From positions 43,764,395 through 43,828,394 of the forward strand of contig OZ024883.1 in NCBI GenBank assembly GCA_964017185.1: a stretch of 64,000 bases of DNA, given 5' to 3'. Below the pieces are notes generated by a model, which saw nothing but the letters and a program-made list of their open reading frames with translations, searched no databases and was not told the origin of the DNA. The stretch's first letter is position 1. Each line of letters begins with the position of its first letter. Source of the DNA: Rugalucina vietnamica (Eukaryota; Mollusca; Bivalvia; Lucinida; Lucinidae). Below are positions 38,110 through 46,223 of the stretch, one piece after another. Position numbers and translations under genes: made by a program.

Positions 38110-39320
38110 GTGTGTCTGTTTATGTGTGTAAACTACGATGTAATTTGCAACTACTAGTTTTTAAAATATTTTTTTTTACTTTTATGCAGGTTGTAATCAC
38201 TAAAACAACAGTGCCAAAAAGGAGGGTCCCGCAAAAAAGAAAGTTGAAGAGTACCAGAAATCCTACTAATAAGAATAAACGTAAGTTAGAATTGTTACTC
38301 ATTCTATTTGTCTTCAAATGGATTGATAGATCATGTTTGGGAAAATCTTTCCTGTGCTAACTTATCATCTTAAGTCTATAAACAACATTAAATGATAAAT
38401 TGGTCACAAAACTACTGTAAGGTGGAACATTTTTGGGGGACTTTTATTTTGCAAATTTTCAATTTCAAAATTATTAGTTCTTGAGCAGTCTTTAAAGCTT
38501 ACAGTAATTCTTTATTAGCGATAACTTCATTTTCATGAGACAATTAATTCGTGAATATTAGCAAAAAATAATTTGTCATGAACATTTCCAAATTTACAGT
38601 ATTCTATGGTTATTCCTCTGCTTTTATTAGCTTGTTCAATAGGAGGATTTGTCAGTTAGTAGTGATAGATATGCATTAAGATATGGTAATTTCCATGTGA
38701 AAAATGAGTAGTAAGGACATATGACCAAGCAGACAAGCCCTTTACATGTATTTTAATGATAAGTTTGGTGCTTAGTACAAGAAGGTACAAGTAGGCAAAG
38801 ATCAGGAAAAACCGAGGTGGGAAAAAAACAAACATGCAAGTGCAATGATCAAACATAGTGTGAGCAATTAGTTTTGCATGGGCAAAAAAATAAGAATGTG
38901 CCAGTTCGTTTCATACAAGTTAGTATTTATATATTTGGTTAAAGATTTTAAAAATTGCCTTCAAATACAGTTTTTCTTTTCACAGGAAATGGGAGAAAGC
39001 ATAGATATGTCACAGTAAGAAGGACAATATTGGTGCCACTTGACAGAGAAGAAAAGAAACATACCTGGTACATGTTGCTGTGTATGCTTCTCAGCAATCT
39101 GCTTCTATTCTTTGTGATGGAGACACTATTGTTATTGTACATTCTTTTGTGGACAAACACAAGTTGTGCATTCTTCATAATAATGGAGTGGTTTAAAAGA
39201 CAGTACATATCAGCTATTTATGCTGTAAGTAATATAGACAGACACATGTGTGACCATTATTTAGACTTCATGTGGATGCAGTATGATATAGTTTCCCATC
39301 TTGTGAATGTTTCTTGTTGA
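20498..39320 (+). CDS. DUF7869-like protein gene, about 10 exons; RNase H-like fold suspected
   Basis: Exons at 20498-20522 (tentative), 24773-25362, 27579-27700, 29007-29098, 30748-30788, 33664-33825, 34569-34685, 36637-37260, 38190-38280 and 38986-39320 (tentative) join in frame to 732 residues, with GT..AG borders and matching phases throughout. The protein has a Cys cluster (C36, C38, C42), a long basic region, a second CxxC (212-215), then IIDGMDQ (D272), FLQADN..RENKNKY (D357) and LMVGHTHEDVD (E396, D397, D399). From memory, these three blocks mark the animal and plant family annotated with DUF7869. The spacing of the acidic residues suggests an RNase H-like transposase or integrase fold; this is inference. 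The C-terminus is Lys/Arg-rich. The gene is interrupted by R1/R2 repeats only in introns. It could be a domesticated transposase or an unrecognised autonomous element. Confidence 0.7.
20636..20695 (+). repeat. Dispersed repeat R3 fragment
   Basis: Contains gcaatcagaaaaagattccc and actccaaaaccggaggcggg, the R3 family signature, in intron 1 of the plus-strand gene. Confidence 0.5.
21040..21535 (+). repeat. Dispersed repeat R1, truncated, forward
   Basis: Shares ttcatctctgaaaccgctcggcc, ctggactgatttcaatgaaa, cttggcatgtagcatcatgg and the accccaggggttgg block with complete copies; both ends are missing. Confidence 0.6.
21772..23311 (+). repeat. Dispersed repeat R1, complete, forward
   Basis: Left end TAGCTCACCTCAGCC with hairpin partner GGTGAGCTTATAG; a run of three CGTCCGGYGTC units; right end CTCAGGTGAGCG, then AGGACCATTGGTCCTCTGG. 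Internally it has three related blocks of about 430 bp, each with gatggccgccatgcccatat and ggtcaccaatgcatttgaat. Lies in intron 1 of the plus-strand gene. Confidence 0.78.
23616..24050 (+). repeat. Dispersed repeat R1, 3' truncated, forward
   Basis: Left end TTAGCTCACCTGAGCTGTAA/GGTGAGC is intact; similarity stops near 24,050. Confidence 0.65.
24773..25362 (+). CDS. DUF7869-like gene, large 5' exon
   Basis: 590 nt from tttttatag to gtaagt; two incoming bases, phase 0 out. It encodes the Cys cluster KCKCQQNC, then FSARDIFNLRERYW, a Tyr/Arg region and RKQSKRDAK basic stretch, and a helical end (FFTMWKERFPYLKIKE). The coding frame stays open past the donor to 25,512, so alternative retention is possible. 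Confidence 0.75.
25656..27291 (+). repeat. Dispersed repeat R1, complete, forward
   Basis: Left end TTAGCTCACCAGGGCCATTA, right end CTCAGGTGAGCGCTTACAGG then ACCATTGGTCCTCTGG. Four related internal blocks. Lies in an intron of the plus-strand gene. Confidence 0.75.
27579..27700 (+). CDS. DUF7869-like gene, exon with CxxC
   Basis: 122 nt from atttcag to gtaagt. It encodes VNSFSQCVKCAGFAKKLEQT and a basic helix ending RRAAHHERQ, leaving two bases of a Met codon. The Cys pair plus downstream His residues could bind zinc. Confidence 0.75.
29007..29098 (+). CDS. DUF7869-like gene, exon with IIDGMDQ
   Basis: 92 nt from tatttcag to gtatgt. It encodes LERKYYYRKREQSRADPEGY, then LSLIIDGMDQ; D272 is the first candidate catalytic acidic residue. 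One base is left to complete Ala in the next exon. Confidence 0.8.
29935..30105. repeat. Degenerate minisatellite, about 35-bp unit
   Basis: About five units related to gtgctttcagaactgatcga + actgaaaaagtggg, in an intron of the plus-strand gene. Confidence 0.65.
30748..30788 (+). CDS. DUF7869-like gene, microexon
   Basis: 41 nt from tttttttttcag to gtgagt. It encodes KSNLPHFTGRRPK directly after DGMDQA, so the two exons together give the DGMDQ.K..LP block expected in this family. This supports the very short exon. Confidence 0.78.
30789..33663. other. Intron, 2.9 kb, no other feature supported
   Basis: AT-rich intron of the plus-strand gene. From 31,080 to 32,100 it contains loosely repeated phrases around tgacaaatttacag and catgaggaattgttaagctg, which look like a decayed tandem repeat. 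I see no exon or element ends. Confidence 0.5.
33664..33825 (+). CDS. DUF7869-like gene, exon between D272 and D357
   Basis: 162 nt, phase 0 at both ends, from ctttttttcag to gtaagt. It encodes FDLLKTHISGVINHGQRRFD, WPHDPNLTINILLLALKKAA and flanks, a strand-helix pattern compatible with the RNase H-like core. Confidence 0.78.
34569..34685 (+). CDS. DUF7869-like gene, exon with QADN
   Basis: 117 nt, phase 0, from tttttacag to gtaagg. It encodes LPGTLFLQADNCWRENKNKY and VLSFCELLIRERIFNE; D357-N358 is the second candidate acidic block, followed by the conserved ENKN. Confidence 0.8.
35396..35637. mobile_element. MITE R2
   Basis: Inverted ends atatgaaccacctcatgagaaaaccaa and ttggttttcccacgaggcagctcatat, with the gcgaaaacaaagatgcagat/gcgaagctgatcaacgtctt centre. 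Intronic. Confidence 0.68.
36637..37260 (+). CDS. DUF7869-like gene, exon with GHTHEDVD
   Basis: 624 nt, phase 0, from atttcag to gtaaat. It begins HLSFLMVGHTHEDVDAGFSQ, the family's most characteristic block and the likely third acidic position (E396/D397/D399), followed by ISSKLKQNDV and about 150 residues of mixed helices ending in an acidic tail (EDESDDIPPELDRLLQMEVE). Without splicing, the frame continues to a stop at 37,320. Confidence 0.82.
38027..38105. repeat. (CT)n microsatellite
   Basis: Nearly pure CT dinucleotides with two interruptions, in the intron upstream of the basic exon at 38,190. Confidence 0.97.
38190..38280 (+). CDS. DUF7869-like gene, basic C-terminal exon
   Basis: 91 nt from tttatgcag to gtaagt. 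It encodes VVITKTTVPKRRVPQKRKLK and STRNPTNKNK, with clusters KRR and KRK that could act as a nuclear localisation signal. One base remains for a split Arg. Confidence 0.65.
38783..38830 (+). repeat. Dispersed repeat R3 fragment
   Basis: Contains gtacaagtaggcaaagatcagg and aaaaccgaggtgggaaaaaa. Confidence 0.45.
38986..39320 (+). CDS. DUF7869-like gene, candidate terminal exon
   Basis: Begins after ttttcacag in the required phase and stays open to TGA at 39318. Residues GRKHRYVTVRR continue the basic tail; then comes a hydrophobic run around LLSNLLLFFVMETLLLLYIL that would be an unusual membrane helix for this family. A strong donor (tgct|gtaagt at 39,225) and a weaker one (aca|gtaaga at 39,003) offer alternatives, so the true C-terminus is uncertain. 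Confidence 0.35.
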
Positions 39321-39389
39321 ACACTCCAGTGGATGTCTGAATGAACTGATGATAATCCATTTGGGTTATGCATTAGAAGACTAACAATC

Positions 39390-39597
39390 TGGGTTTCTGA
39401 CCAGGTCCTAGAAAATCCAGGCTGAACAGTCACTGAAAAAGGCCAGGTGTTTTAATTTTTTATTTAAGTTGTATAATGATTGTACTATCTGTGTTGTGAA
39501 ACTAAAGGTGCTGGTCAGTTGTGCAGTCTGCACAGCTGATTTGTCTTTATTTTCACATATGCAGAGTGTTTGTTTTCGTTATATAGCAGCTCATTTG
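39390..39597. mobile_element. MITE R2, diverged
   Basis: Shares ctgaccaggtcc, gattgtactatctg, gctgatttgtctttattttc and the cagctcatttg end with the other R2 copies; the ends are degraded. Confidence 0.5.
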
Positions 39598-39715
39598 TCT
39601 TATTTGAATCCTTTATAAGTACTTGTTGCTTAACCCTCGAATGTGTTTTTAAAAGGCCTATTGTAAGTCTTGGTTTATTGTTATGCCATAGGCTAGTTAT
39701 TATTTGAATTGTTTA

Positions 39716-40401
39716 TTAGCTCACCTGAGCCTTTGGCTCATGGAGAGCTTATAATATGGTACTCGAGCCAGCGTCTGTCAGACCATCCGTGTGTCTGTTC
39801 ACATTTTCAAAGATCTTCTCTTAAACTGCTTGGCCAGTCAAAGACAAATTTTATATGAAGCATCTATAGGAAGGGGGAACCAATGAATATATAAATAATC
39901 CAGGTTTACAACCAAGATGGCTGCTATGACCATATATGATAAAAACCCTTCAAAAATCTCCGGAACCAGTAAACAGATTTCAATGTAACTTGGCATGAAG
40001 CATCGATGGCAAAAATACTCCAATTTATATAGAACTCGTGACCTTGTGATGACATGGCAAGATAAACTTGGGTCGCCTATGCATATGATTGGGGAGAAAC
40101 TGGAAACAATGGATCCCAGGGGCTCATCTGCTCCCACCCGGGGCAATGTAAATGTATAATACCATAATATTCAAACATCCTCTCCTCTCAAACCACTTGG
40201 CCCTGAAACCACTTGGCCAAACAAAGCCAAATTATATGAAGCATCTATACGAAGGTGAAATGAATTTATAAAAATCCAGGTCACATGACCAAAATGGTCA
40301 CCATGCCCATATAATTGTAAACAACCCAACTACTTTTCTTTTGTCCAGTGACTACTTCCTGACTCTCAGGTGAGCGATTGTTACCCTTGGGCTACTTGCT
40401 G
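39716..40401 (+). repeat. Dispersed repeat R1 with alternative 3' end
   Basis: Left end TTAGCTCACCTGAGCCTTTG; right end CTCAGGTGAGCGATTGTTAC followed by ccttgggctacttgctgc. The latter matches, inverted, the starts at 979 and 12,499, so R1 has at least two 3' termini. Confidence 0.68.
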
Positions 40402-41044
40402 CTAATAGTAACTTAGGAAAACATATTGTAATTTGTGCACTATACTTGGACCACATCACAAGAATCTCCCCATCTATCTAAGTCTGACTCTTACAGGATT
40501 GAACAAACAAAGACACATTGTTAGAACTTTTTGAGGTTTCGGTTGAAGGATGGCTAGCTAGGCACTATCTAAGTAGCCCTAGTGTGTTATATACTGCTCT
40601 ATCAAGGAACTGCCTATGAAATGGTGGCTCTATCTTCCATGACTGAAGGTTGTTTACATGGGTGTTTAACCACAAACAAATAAATTAAAATGTCCATTAA
40701 GCATAGACCTAGGTTTGCTGTGAACGATATGTTCATAAACACAAGCTGTGTAGATGGTATTTTTGTAAATATTCACCAATTTGTTCCTAGTGTAGCTTAG
40801 TAATTGCTGAAATGTTTTAAAAGGTTAAAATGCTTTGAATTACATTACCATTTTAATTTTGCATGGGCTTACTTCTGCAGTTTTTTTTCATTGCAATTGT
40901 TTTCTAACTAAAGGAAGAAATTTTATTGAGAATTTGGGAAAAAAATCACACAATTTAAGCTAACAGTATGCTTAATAGATTGAATATAGTATTTTGGTTT
41001 TAAGCTAAGTCAAGGTATAAATTGATGCATAATACAGCTGAGAA
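40402..41044. other. Intergenic, nothing recognised
   Basis: AT-rich single-copy-looking sequence; no exon, element end or tandem repeat was supported. Confidence 0.5.
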
Positions 41045-41497
41045 ACATGTGGTATTGTTTACATACAAACATAAATGATCAGGTGACGCACAATGAAATT
41101 CTGTCCAATGTTGAGATGAGAAATTCGAGTTTTCACCTATAACGTTTTACAATTGACTGATAGATAGGTGCAGTCAATGCAGAAATTGAGCATTTATTGA
41201 ATGAAAGTAACATAAGGAATTCAGGTTATTTCGTTTTCACAAACACTTCCGCCCCATGATCATATAGTACTTCCAATACAGTAACATTGAAGTGTTTGCG
41301 AAAACGAAATAACCGGGATTTCTTATGTTATTTTCTTTCAATTATTGTTCAATTTCTGTATTGACTGCAACTATCTATCCATCAGTAGAAGAAATGATGT
41401 AGGAGAAAACTCGAAAATCTAACCTCAACTGCGTTCTCATTGTAGTGTGTGTAACCCGATCATTATCCGTTTGTATAAAAACAATACCATGTGATTG
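41045..41497. repeat. Fold-back element, about 200-bp inverted arms
   Basis: The left arm (acatgtggtattgtttacat ... ggttatttcgttttcacaaa) is the imperfect reverse complement of the right arm (tttgcgaaaacgaaataacc ... aacaataccatgtgattg). The spacer is about 45 bp around 41,255. No ORF. Predicted to form a long hairpin; could be a MITE or an inverted duplication. Confidence 0.75.
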
Positions 41498-41682
41498 TCA
41501 GTAGTGCCATAAGGTTACTATTTAGTGCTTTCCCTCATGTTCTCTAAAACCAGTTTGTACCAAAACAACGTGATCTGTTGAAAATAGAGTGAAACATTTG
41601 CATGAACATCTGTGAGAAGATGCATGAGACACCCATACAAGTATGTTGTGTAAGCATTCTTAATAGCCTTAATAAACCCTTG

Positions 41683-41745
41683 GTTTATGGAGTGGGAATT
41701 TCTTTCTGATTGCACCATTTCCTGATCATTGCCTACTTGTACCTT
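41683..41745 (-). repeat. Dispersed repeat R3 fragment
   Basis: Contains tttatggagtgggaatttctttctgattgcac and tgatcattgcctacttgtac. Confidence 0.5.
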
Positions 41746-42455
41746 TAAATAGCCTTTTGTTTCGTTTTGAGAAGGCTATAAGTGATTAATGTGGGTGCAG
41801 GTACATGTAGATTAAGCACATTTGTTGATCTTATTATGGGATTATCACTCTAAACTCCAAATGCTTAATTAAGTTTCCTTGTGATACTCGCTAAGTGTTC
41901 TAATCATAAATGCGCATGCATCTTGTACAAACCTTTTGTCAATCATCTGTATACATCATCACATGGAAAAAGGTTTCTCCGTTTAGCAAAATTACATATC
42001 AAAAGTTGGGAAGTCAGCAAGGCATAGGAGATGTAACATGTCACACGTTCAATCTGTTTATAAATGGAATGTTGTTTATAAAAATAACAAATTGATTATT
42101 AAAGTGGCTCTTTAGTGATTCTGTCAAGTCCCATGTAAATGTTCAGCAAAAAGTTGCGCATATATTAAAATTTGTTTTGAGACATTTACATATATTCTTG
42201 AAACCTATTCCAAAGATGCTAAAAAGCATTAAATATCAGGAATTTTAACCCAGATTTTCATGTTTCTTATTTTAGCGTTTAAATTATAAGACATGTTCAT
42301 GTGTTTTAAGTTTGGAAAGGAAAATGGTAGAATATTTGACTCTGAATTGTAAAACAGAATACTGTGACACACTCCTGATCAGAAATGTGATGATAGGAAT
42401 CCTGACAATTTGACATGGCCACTGCCTAGTTTATAATTTCTTTAGAATATGATTT

Positions 42456-42780
42456 ACCGTATTCGTTCTAATTAGCACACAGTGCGCTAAACTTTTCAAA
42501 ATAACTCAAAGTCAAGGTAACAAAACATCGTTCTAATAAGCGCACACTAGGAATGTAAACAACTCGTAAACTGTTGATATTACAATGTCAAAATTATTCA
42601 AATCATTGCAAAATAGTGTTTGATCAGCTAAGAATATGCATTAACCCAATATAAAAGTTGAAAATTGCTGAAAAATATCAATATGCTTGTCGTGTAGTGT
42701 GCGCTTATGCACATGATTTTCGGAAATGACCAGGGTGTGCGCTAATTGGAGCATGTACGCTAATTAGAACGAATACGGTA
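42456..42780. mobile_element. MITE R4, complete, perfect terminal inverted repeats
   Basis: The ends TACCGTATTCGTTCTAATTA.. and ..TAATTAGAACGAATACGGTA are perfect inverted repeats of at least 22 bp. Inside, more inverted GCGC/CACAC blocks follow. No ORF. Degenerate relatives lie at 389-485 and 52,650. Confidence 0.8.
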
Positions 42781-42866
42781 TTTTAAAGAATAGCAGTAAT
42801 CAGAATTATCTCTCAGAAAAGTCTTGGTGTGGGTTTGGGCCCTGCACCTGCAGGTGTGCGAGGTTG

Positions 42867-42894
42867 TTTTTTTTTTTTTTTTTTTTTTTTTTTT
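42867..42894. repeat. Poly(T) tract
   Basis: About 28 consecutive T after gcgaggttg; could be the reverse-strand poly(A) tail of an inserted retrosequence, but no body was identified. Confidence 0.8.
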
Positions 42895-43337
42895 GAAACC
42901 CCAAGCAAACAAAAGATACTGGCCCATATAACAGTGTGTTATATTATTTTTGAGGATAAGATAAACAACACATTATTGTACACATTATTGCACATCCTGA
43001 GATATTATAACAAGTTACCCTAGTATCACATCTTATTATTTAAGTCTGTCTGCATATTGGGTAATAAAGTCTCAGTTAGATACTCACAGCTTTTCTATGT
43101 AGAAGATATTAGTTGTATATTTGTGGAATAGTTTAATTAAAAATGGTGTTAGAAAACAATTCTTTGTATGGTAACATTTGTGCTTATGTTGTACAGAACA
43201 CAAAGTGTTGAAATAATACAAAATTTTGGAAAGCATGTTATCTAAATTTACTGCAGCATGTACACAAATGATAGCTCACATTGGCATTATATCCTGACTT
43301 GTTAGAAGGTTGATTTCTTGACTTGGTATTTACATTT

Positions 43338-44446
43338 ATTAGCTCACCTGAGCTGAAGGCTCACAAGGTGAGCTTATAGGATGGCCTTGCTCCGTCGTCC
43401 GTCTTCGTTGTCTTCCGTCGTCGTCCACAATTTCAAAGATCTTCTCCTCTGAAACCCCTTAGACAATCAAAGCCAAACTTCATCTGGATCATCCATAAGA
43501 AGGGGGAACAAAAGTTTGTATAAATGGTCTAGGTCACATGACCAAGATGGCCGCCATGGCTATAAATAGCAAAAACCTTAAAAATTCATTTTCTACAGAA
43601 CCAGAAGGCCTATGATTTTGAAATTGGTATGAAGCATCAGTGAAAGGAGCTCTACAAAGTTTATATAAATCATGACCCTGGGATGACCTTGATATATTTT
43701 ACGGCAAGGTCAACTTAGGTCACCAATGTATTTGAATGGAGAAAAATGGAAAAATGTCATTTTCTTGCTGAAAACTTGCTGGGAATGAGCAAGTGGCCAG
43801 AATATTTATGTTTATGAAAAAACAAAATGGCCCCATGAGGTTGTTTGCCCTGCCCCGGGGCTAAATACATGTATATCATTGTTAAATTCAAACATCTTCT
43901 CTGAAACTGTCTGGCCAATCAAAGCCAAACTTAATGTGGGGCATCCAAGGGACGAAGGAACAAAAGTTTATATAAATGGTCCAGGTCACATGACCAAGAT
44001 GACCGCCATGCCTATAAATAGCAAAAACTTTTAAAAATCTTCTCCTCCAGAACCAGAAGGTCTATGATTTTGAAGCTTAGCATGAGGCATCAGGGTAGGG
44101 AGCTCTACAAAGTTGGTATAAATCAAGACCCTGACATGACCTTAAATTTTGTTACGGCAAGGTAAACTTAGGTTGCTAATGCATTTGAATGGGAAAAATT
44201 AGTAAAATGTAATTAAATGGGGGGAAACTTGCTTGGAGTAAGCAAATGGATAGAAGATTTATGTTTATGAGAAAAATTTTGACCCCAGGGGGTTGTTTGC
44301 CCCTTAACCCCGGGGCTATATATGACCATAATTTTCAAACATATGCTAGGCAAGTGAAAGCCAAATTTTATAGGGAGCATGGTTAGGAATGGGGAATGAA
44401 AATTTATATAAAGGGTCAAGGTCATATGACCAAGATGGCCGTAATG
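43338..44446 (+). repeat. Dispersed repeat R1, left part, split by the Ngaro element
   Basis: Left end TTAGCTCACCTGAGCTGAAG with hairpin partner AGGTGAGCTTATAGG; two complete internal blocks and a third that stops at gatggccgtaatg. The remainder resumes at 52,315. Confidence 0.85.
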
Positions 44447-44673
44447 GGGTTATTTTTGAATAAAAATATTTAATTATGAAGACGTCATGTTATTTCAATT
44501 GTGCCTTTTCTTTAGTATTGCCTTTTTGTTAAATTCGATTACAATTCTGCACTAAATGTGTTGCTAAATTTTGATTGGTCAATCCATTCCTTTATAAAGC
44601 GCTCCCCTGTTTCGCGCCTCACAGTTCGAAAAGTCTTGACAAGAAGCAACGGGTCCATGTTGAATAATCTTTT
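44447..44673 (+). repeat. Ngaro A1 repeat (5')
   Basis: 227 bp identical to A2 at 51,177-51,403. It contains the promoter elements listed separately and ends shortly after gggtccatgttgaataatct. Confidence 0.92.
44574..44598 (+). promoter_or_regulatory. Putative Ngaro promoter: inverted CCAAT box and TATA box
   Basis: ATTGG (reverse CCAAT) at 44,574-44,578 and TATAAA at 44,593-44,598, followed within 40 bp by GC-rich sequence. About 240 bp upstream of the Gag start. The same pair is present in A2. Confidence 0.55.
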
Positions 44674-44840
44674 GTTGCTGATTTGATATTGTCCAGAGAC
44701 TATCCTCTTCTTGTTGTTTGAAGAGCGATTATTTGATCTATACTGGGATCGAGAAGTTGTATTTCTAAAATCAAGACATTCAGGTGACTTTGTTCTAATT
44801 TGAGACTGATTTCTGATCAGCTGATTGACAATGAGCATTT

Positions 44841-46097
44841 ATGTCTCATTCTGAGGGAAGAGCTCGCAGGAACGTTCAAAGAATTGACTATAAAAGTCTA
44901 CACGAGGGTCGTGTTATCATGTCAAACAAAGACGGTGAAACAGGGGACTTGGATTCTCAAGCCTGTGGTGGTCCTGGTGATTATCCCCCGTATGGGGCCT
45001 CTGGTCGTTTCGGGGAATCCCCACATTCTTTAACCGGAGAAAACCCGGATGATGAACTAGCCAAAATGAAGGAAGAAATGAGGCAGCTTCAGGAGGAAGA
45101 AAGACAGTTAAAACAAAGAGCTGAGGTGGATTCGATGCGTAGGCGTTTAGAGCAACAGAGGAAGAAGGTCAAACAGTTACGAGGTAGGACTGACATTCAT
45201 GCGGGAATCGGTAAATTGAGAGCAGAAAGTGTAAACATTCCACAGTCGCGGTCAAGGTCAAGGGATCAACAATGCGGAAGTGATGTTGATAGTGAAGACG
45301 TAACTTTAGATTCTTTAAGAAAAGATAAAAAGTTGAGGCATCGCGTTAAAAAAGAGTTGCAAGAATTTGGCATTTTGTCTGAGAGTAGTTCAGAGGTTGA
45401 AAGCTCACACGAGAGTTATTTTGACAGTTCTGATGATTCTAAATCTGACCATTCCAGTAAGAAAAAGAAAAAGCACAAAAAACACAAATCAAAAAAGTCT
45501 GGAATAAATGCAAAAGCATCTGATCGTGTAAAAAATCCGCAAAAATGGCCGCATTCACACCTGCAGTTTGAACATGTAAATAAACAACTAAAATTTGACG
45601 AGTTGAATTTTCAACTCTTTGTAGCAGGTGAATTAGAAATTATCAGTGATTCTGATTTATCTTCCACCGAAAAGAATGGTAGAGTAGCTTTGCTAAAAAA
45701 ATTGGTGTATTATTATGCCACATATGAATTTAAAGGATTGAAGGCCTTTTATGCAGCCTGGTTGAGAGAAATTGAATTGGGTAAAAAGTCGTGGTCAGAT
45801 GATTCTTCATATATTGAAAATGCTATTCTGTCCAAATATCTCTTGAAGGGTTCCTCTAAATCTAAAACTTCTGCCACAAAAAGCTTATCTAGTCAGCAGG
45901 GGCAAGATGATGATAGGGTTTGGTTTTGCCCTTTGTATCAGAGGAATAAATGCCTCAAAAGATCTAACCATCTTGATACCTTTAAAAATAAGGGGTTAAA
46001 ATTGCTACAGCACATTTGTGCAACATGCTGGATCAAAGACAAAAAGAAGCTTGAACATCCGGAATGCTCTTCTAGCTGCCCCCATTCAGCACATTGA
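44841..46097 (+). CDS. gag: Ngaro Gag-like protein
   Basis: 418 residues. The N-terminal third has an acidic/basic coiled coil (residues about 70-115: KMKEEMRQLQEEERQLKQ and QQRKKVKQLRG), the middle is Ser/Asp-rich followed by a poly-Lys block (KKKKKHKKHKSKK near 205-220), then a helical region. The C-terminus has a Cys/His cluster (WFCPLYQRNKC, HICATCW, HPECSSSCPH) typical of DIRS/Ngaro Gag and a likely zinc-binding nucleic-acid module. It should package element RNA. The stop is TGA at 46095, and the downstream RT lies in the same frame. ATG 44841 is the first in-frame start; MSNKDGE at 44919 is an alternative. Confidence 0.85.
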   Translation: MSHSEGRARRNVQRIDYKSLHEGRVIMSNKDGETGDLDSQACGGPGDYPPYGASGRFGESPHSLTGENPDDELAKMKEEMRQLQEEERQLKQRAEVDSMRRRLEQQRKKVKQLRGRTDIHAGIGKLRAESVNIPQSRSRSRDQQCGSDVDSEDVTLDSLRKDKKLRHRVKKELQEFGILSESSSEVESSHESYFDSSDDSKSDHSSKKKKKHKKHKSKKSGINAKASDRVKNPQKWPHSHLQFEHVNKQLKFDELNFQLFVAGELEIISDSDLSSTEKNGRVALLKKLVYYYATYEFKGLKAFYAAWLREIELGKKSWSDDSSYIENAILSKYLLKGSSKSKTSATKSLSSQQGQDDDRVWFCPLYQRNKCLKRSNHLDTFKNKGLKLLQHICATCWIKDKKKLEHPECSSSCPHSAH

Positions 46098-46223
46098 CAA
46101 AAAAATGGTCTACATTCACACGTTGGAAGTTCAGAATTTAAGATAAGTAAAGAGAAACAGTATTTAGTAGATTTATTTTTTCCATCATTTTGTAACAAAA
46201 AGCCAATTGTAAAAGAATTTTCT

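Noticed and set aside
38019-38360. 113-codon frame over the CT microsatellite
   Set aside because: Most of it is Ser/Leu from CT repeats; only 38,190-38,280 is supported, as an exon in the same frame as the plus-strand gene.
44539-44838. 99-codon minus-strand frame in the Ngaro 5' region
   Set aside because: It overlaps the A1 repeat and the leader of the element on the opposite strand; no motif and no role in known Ngaro elements.
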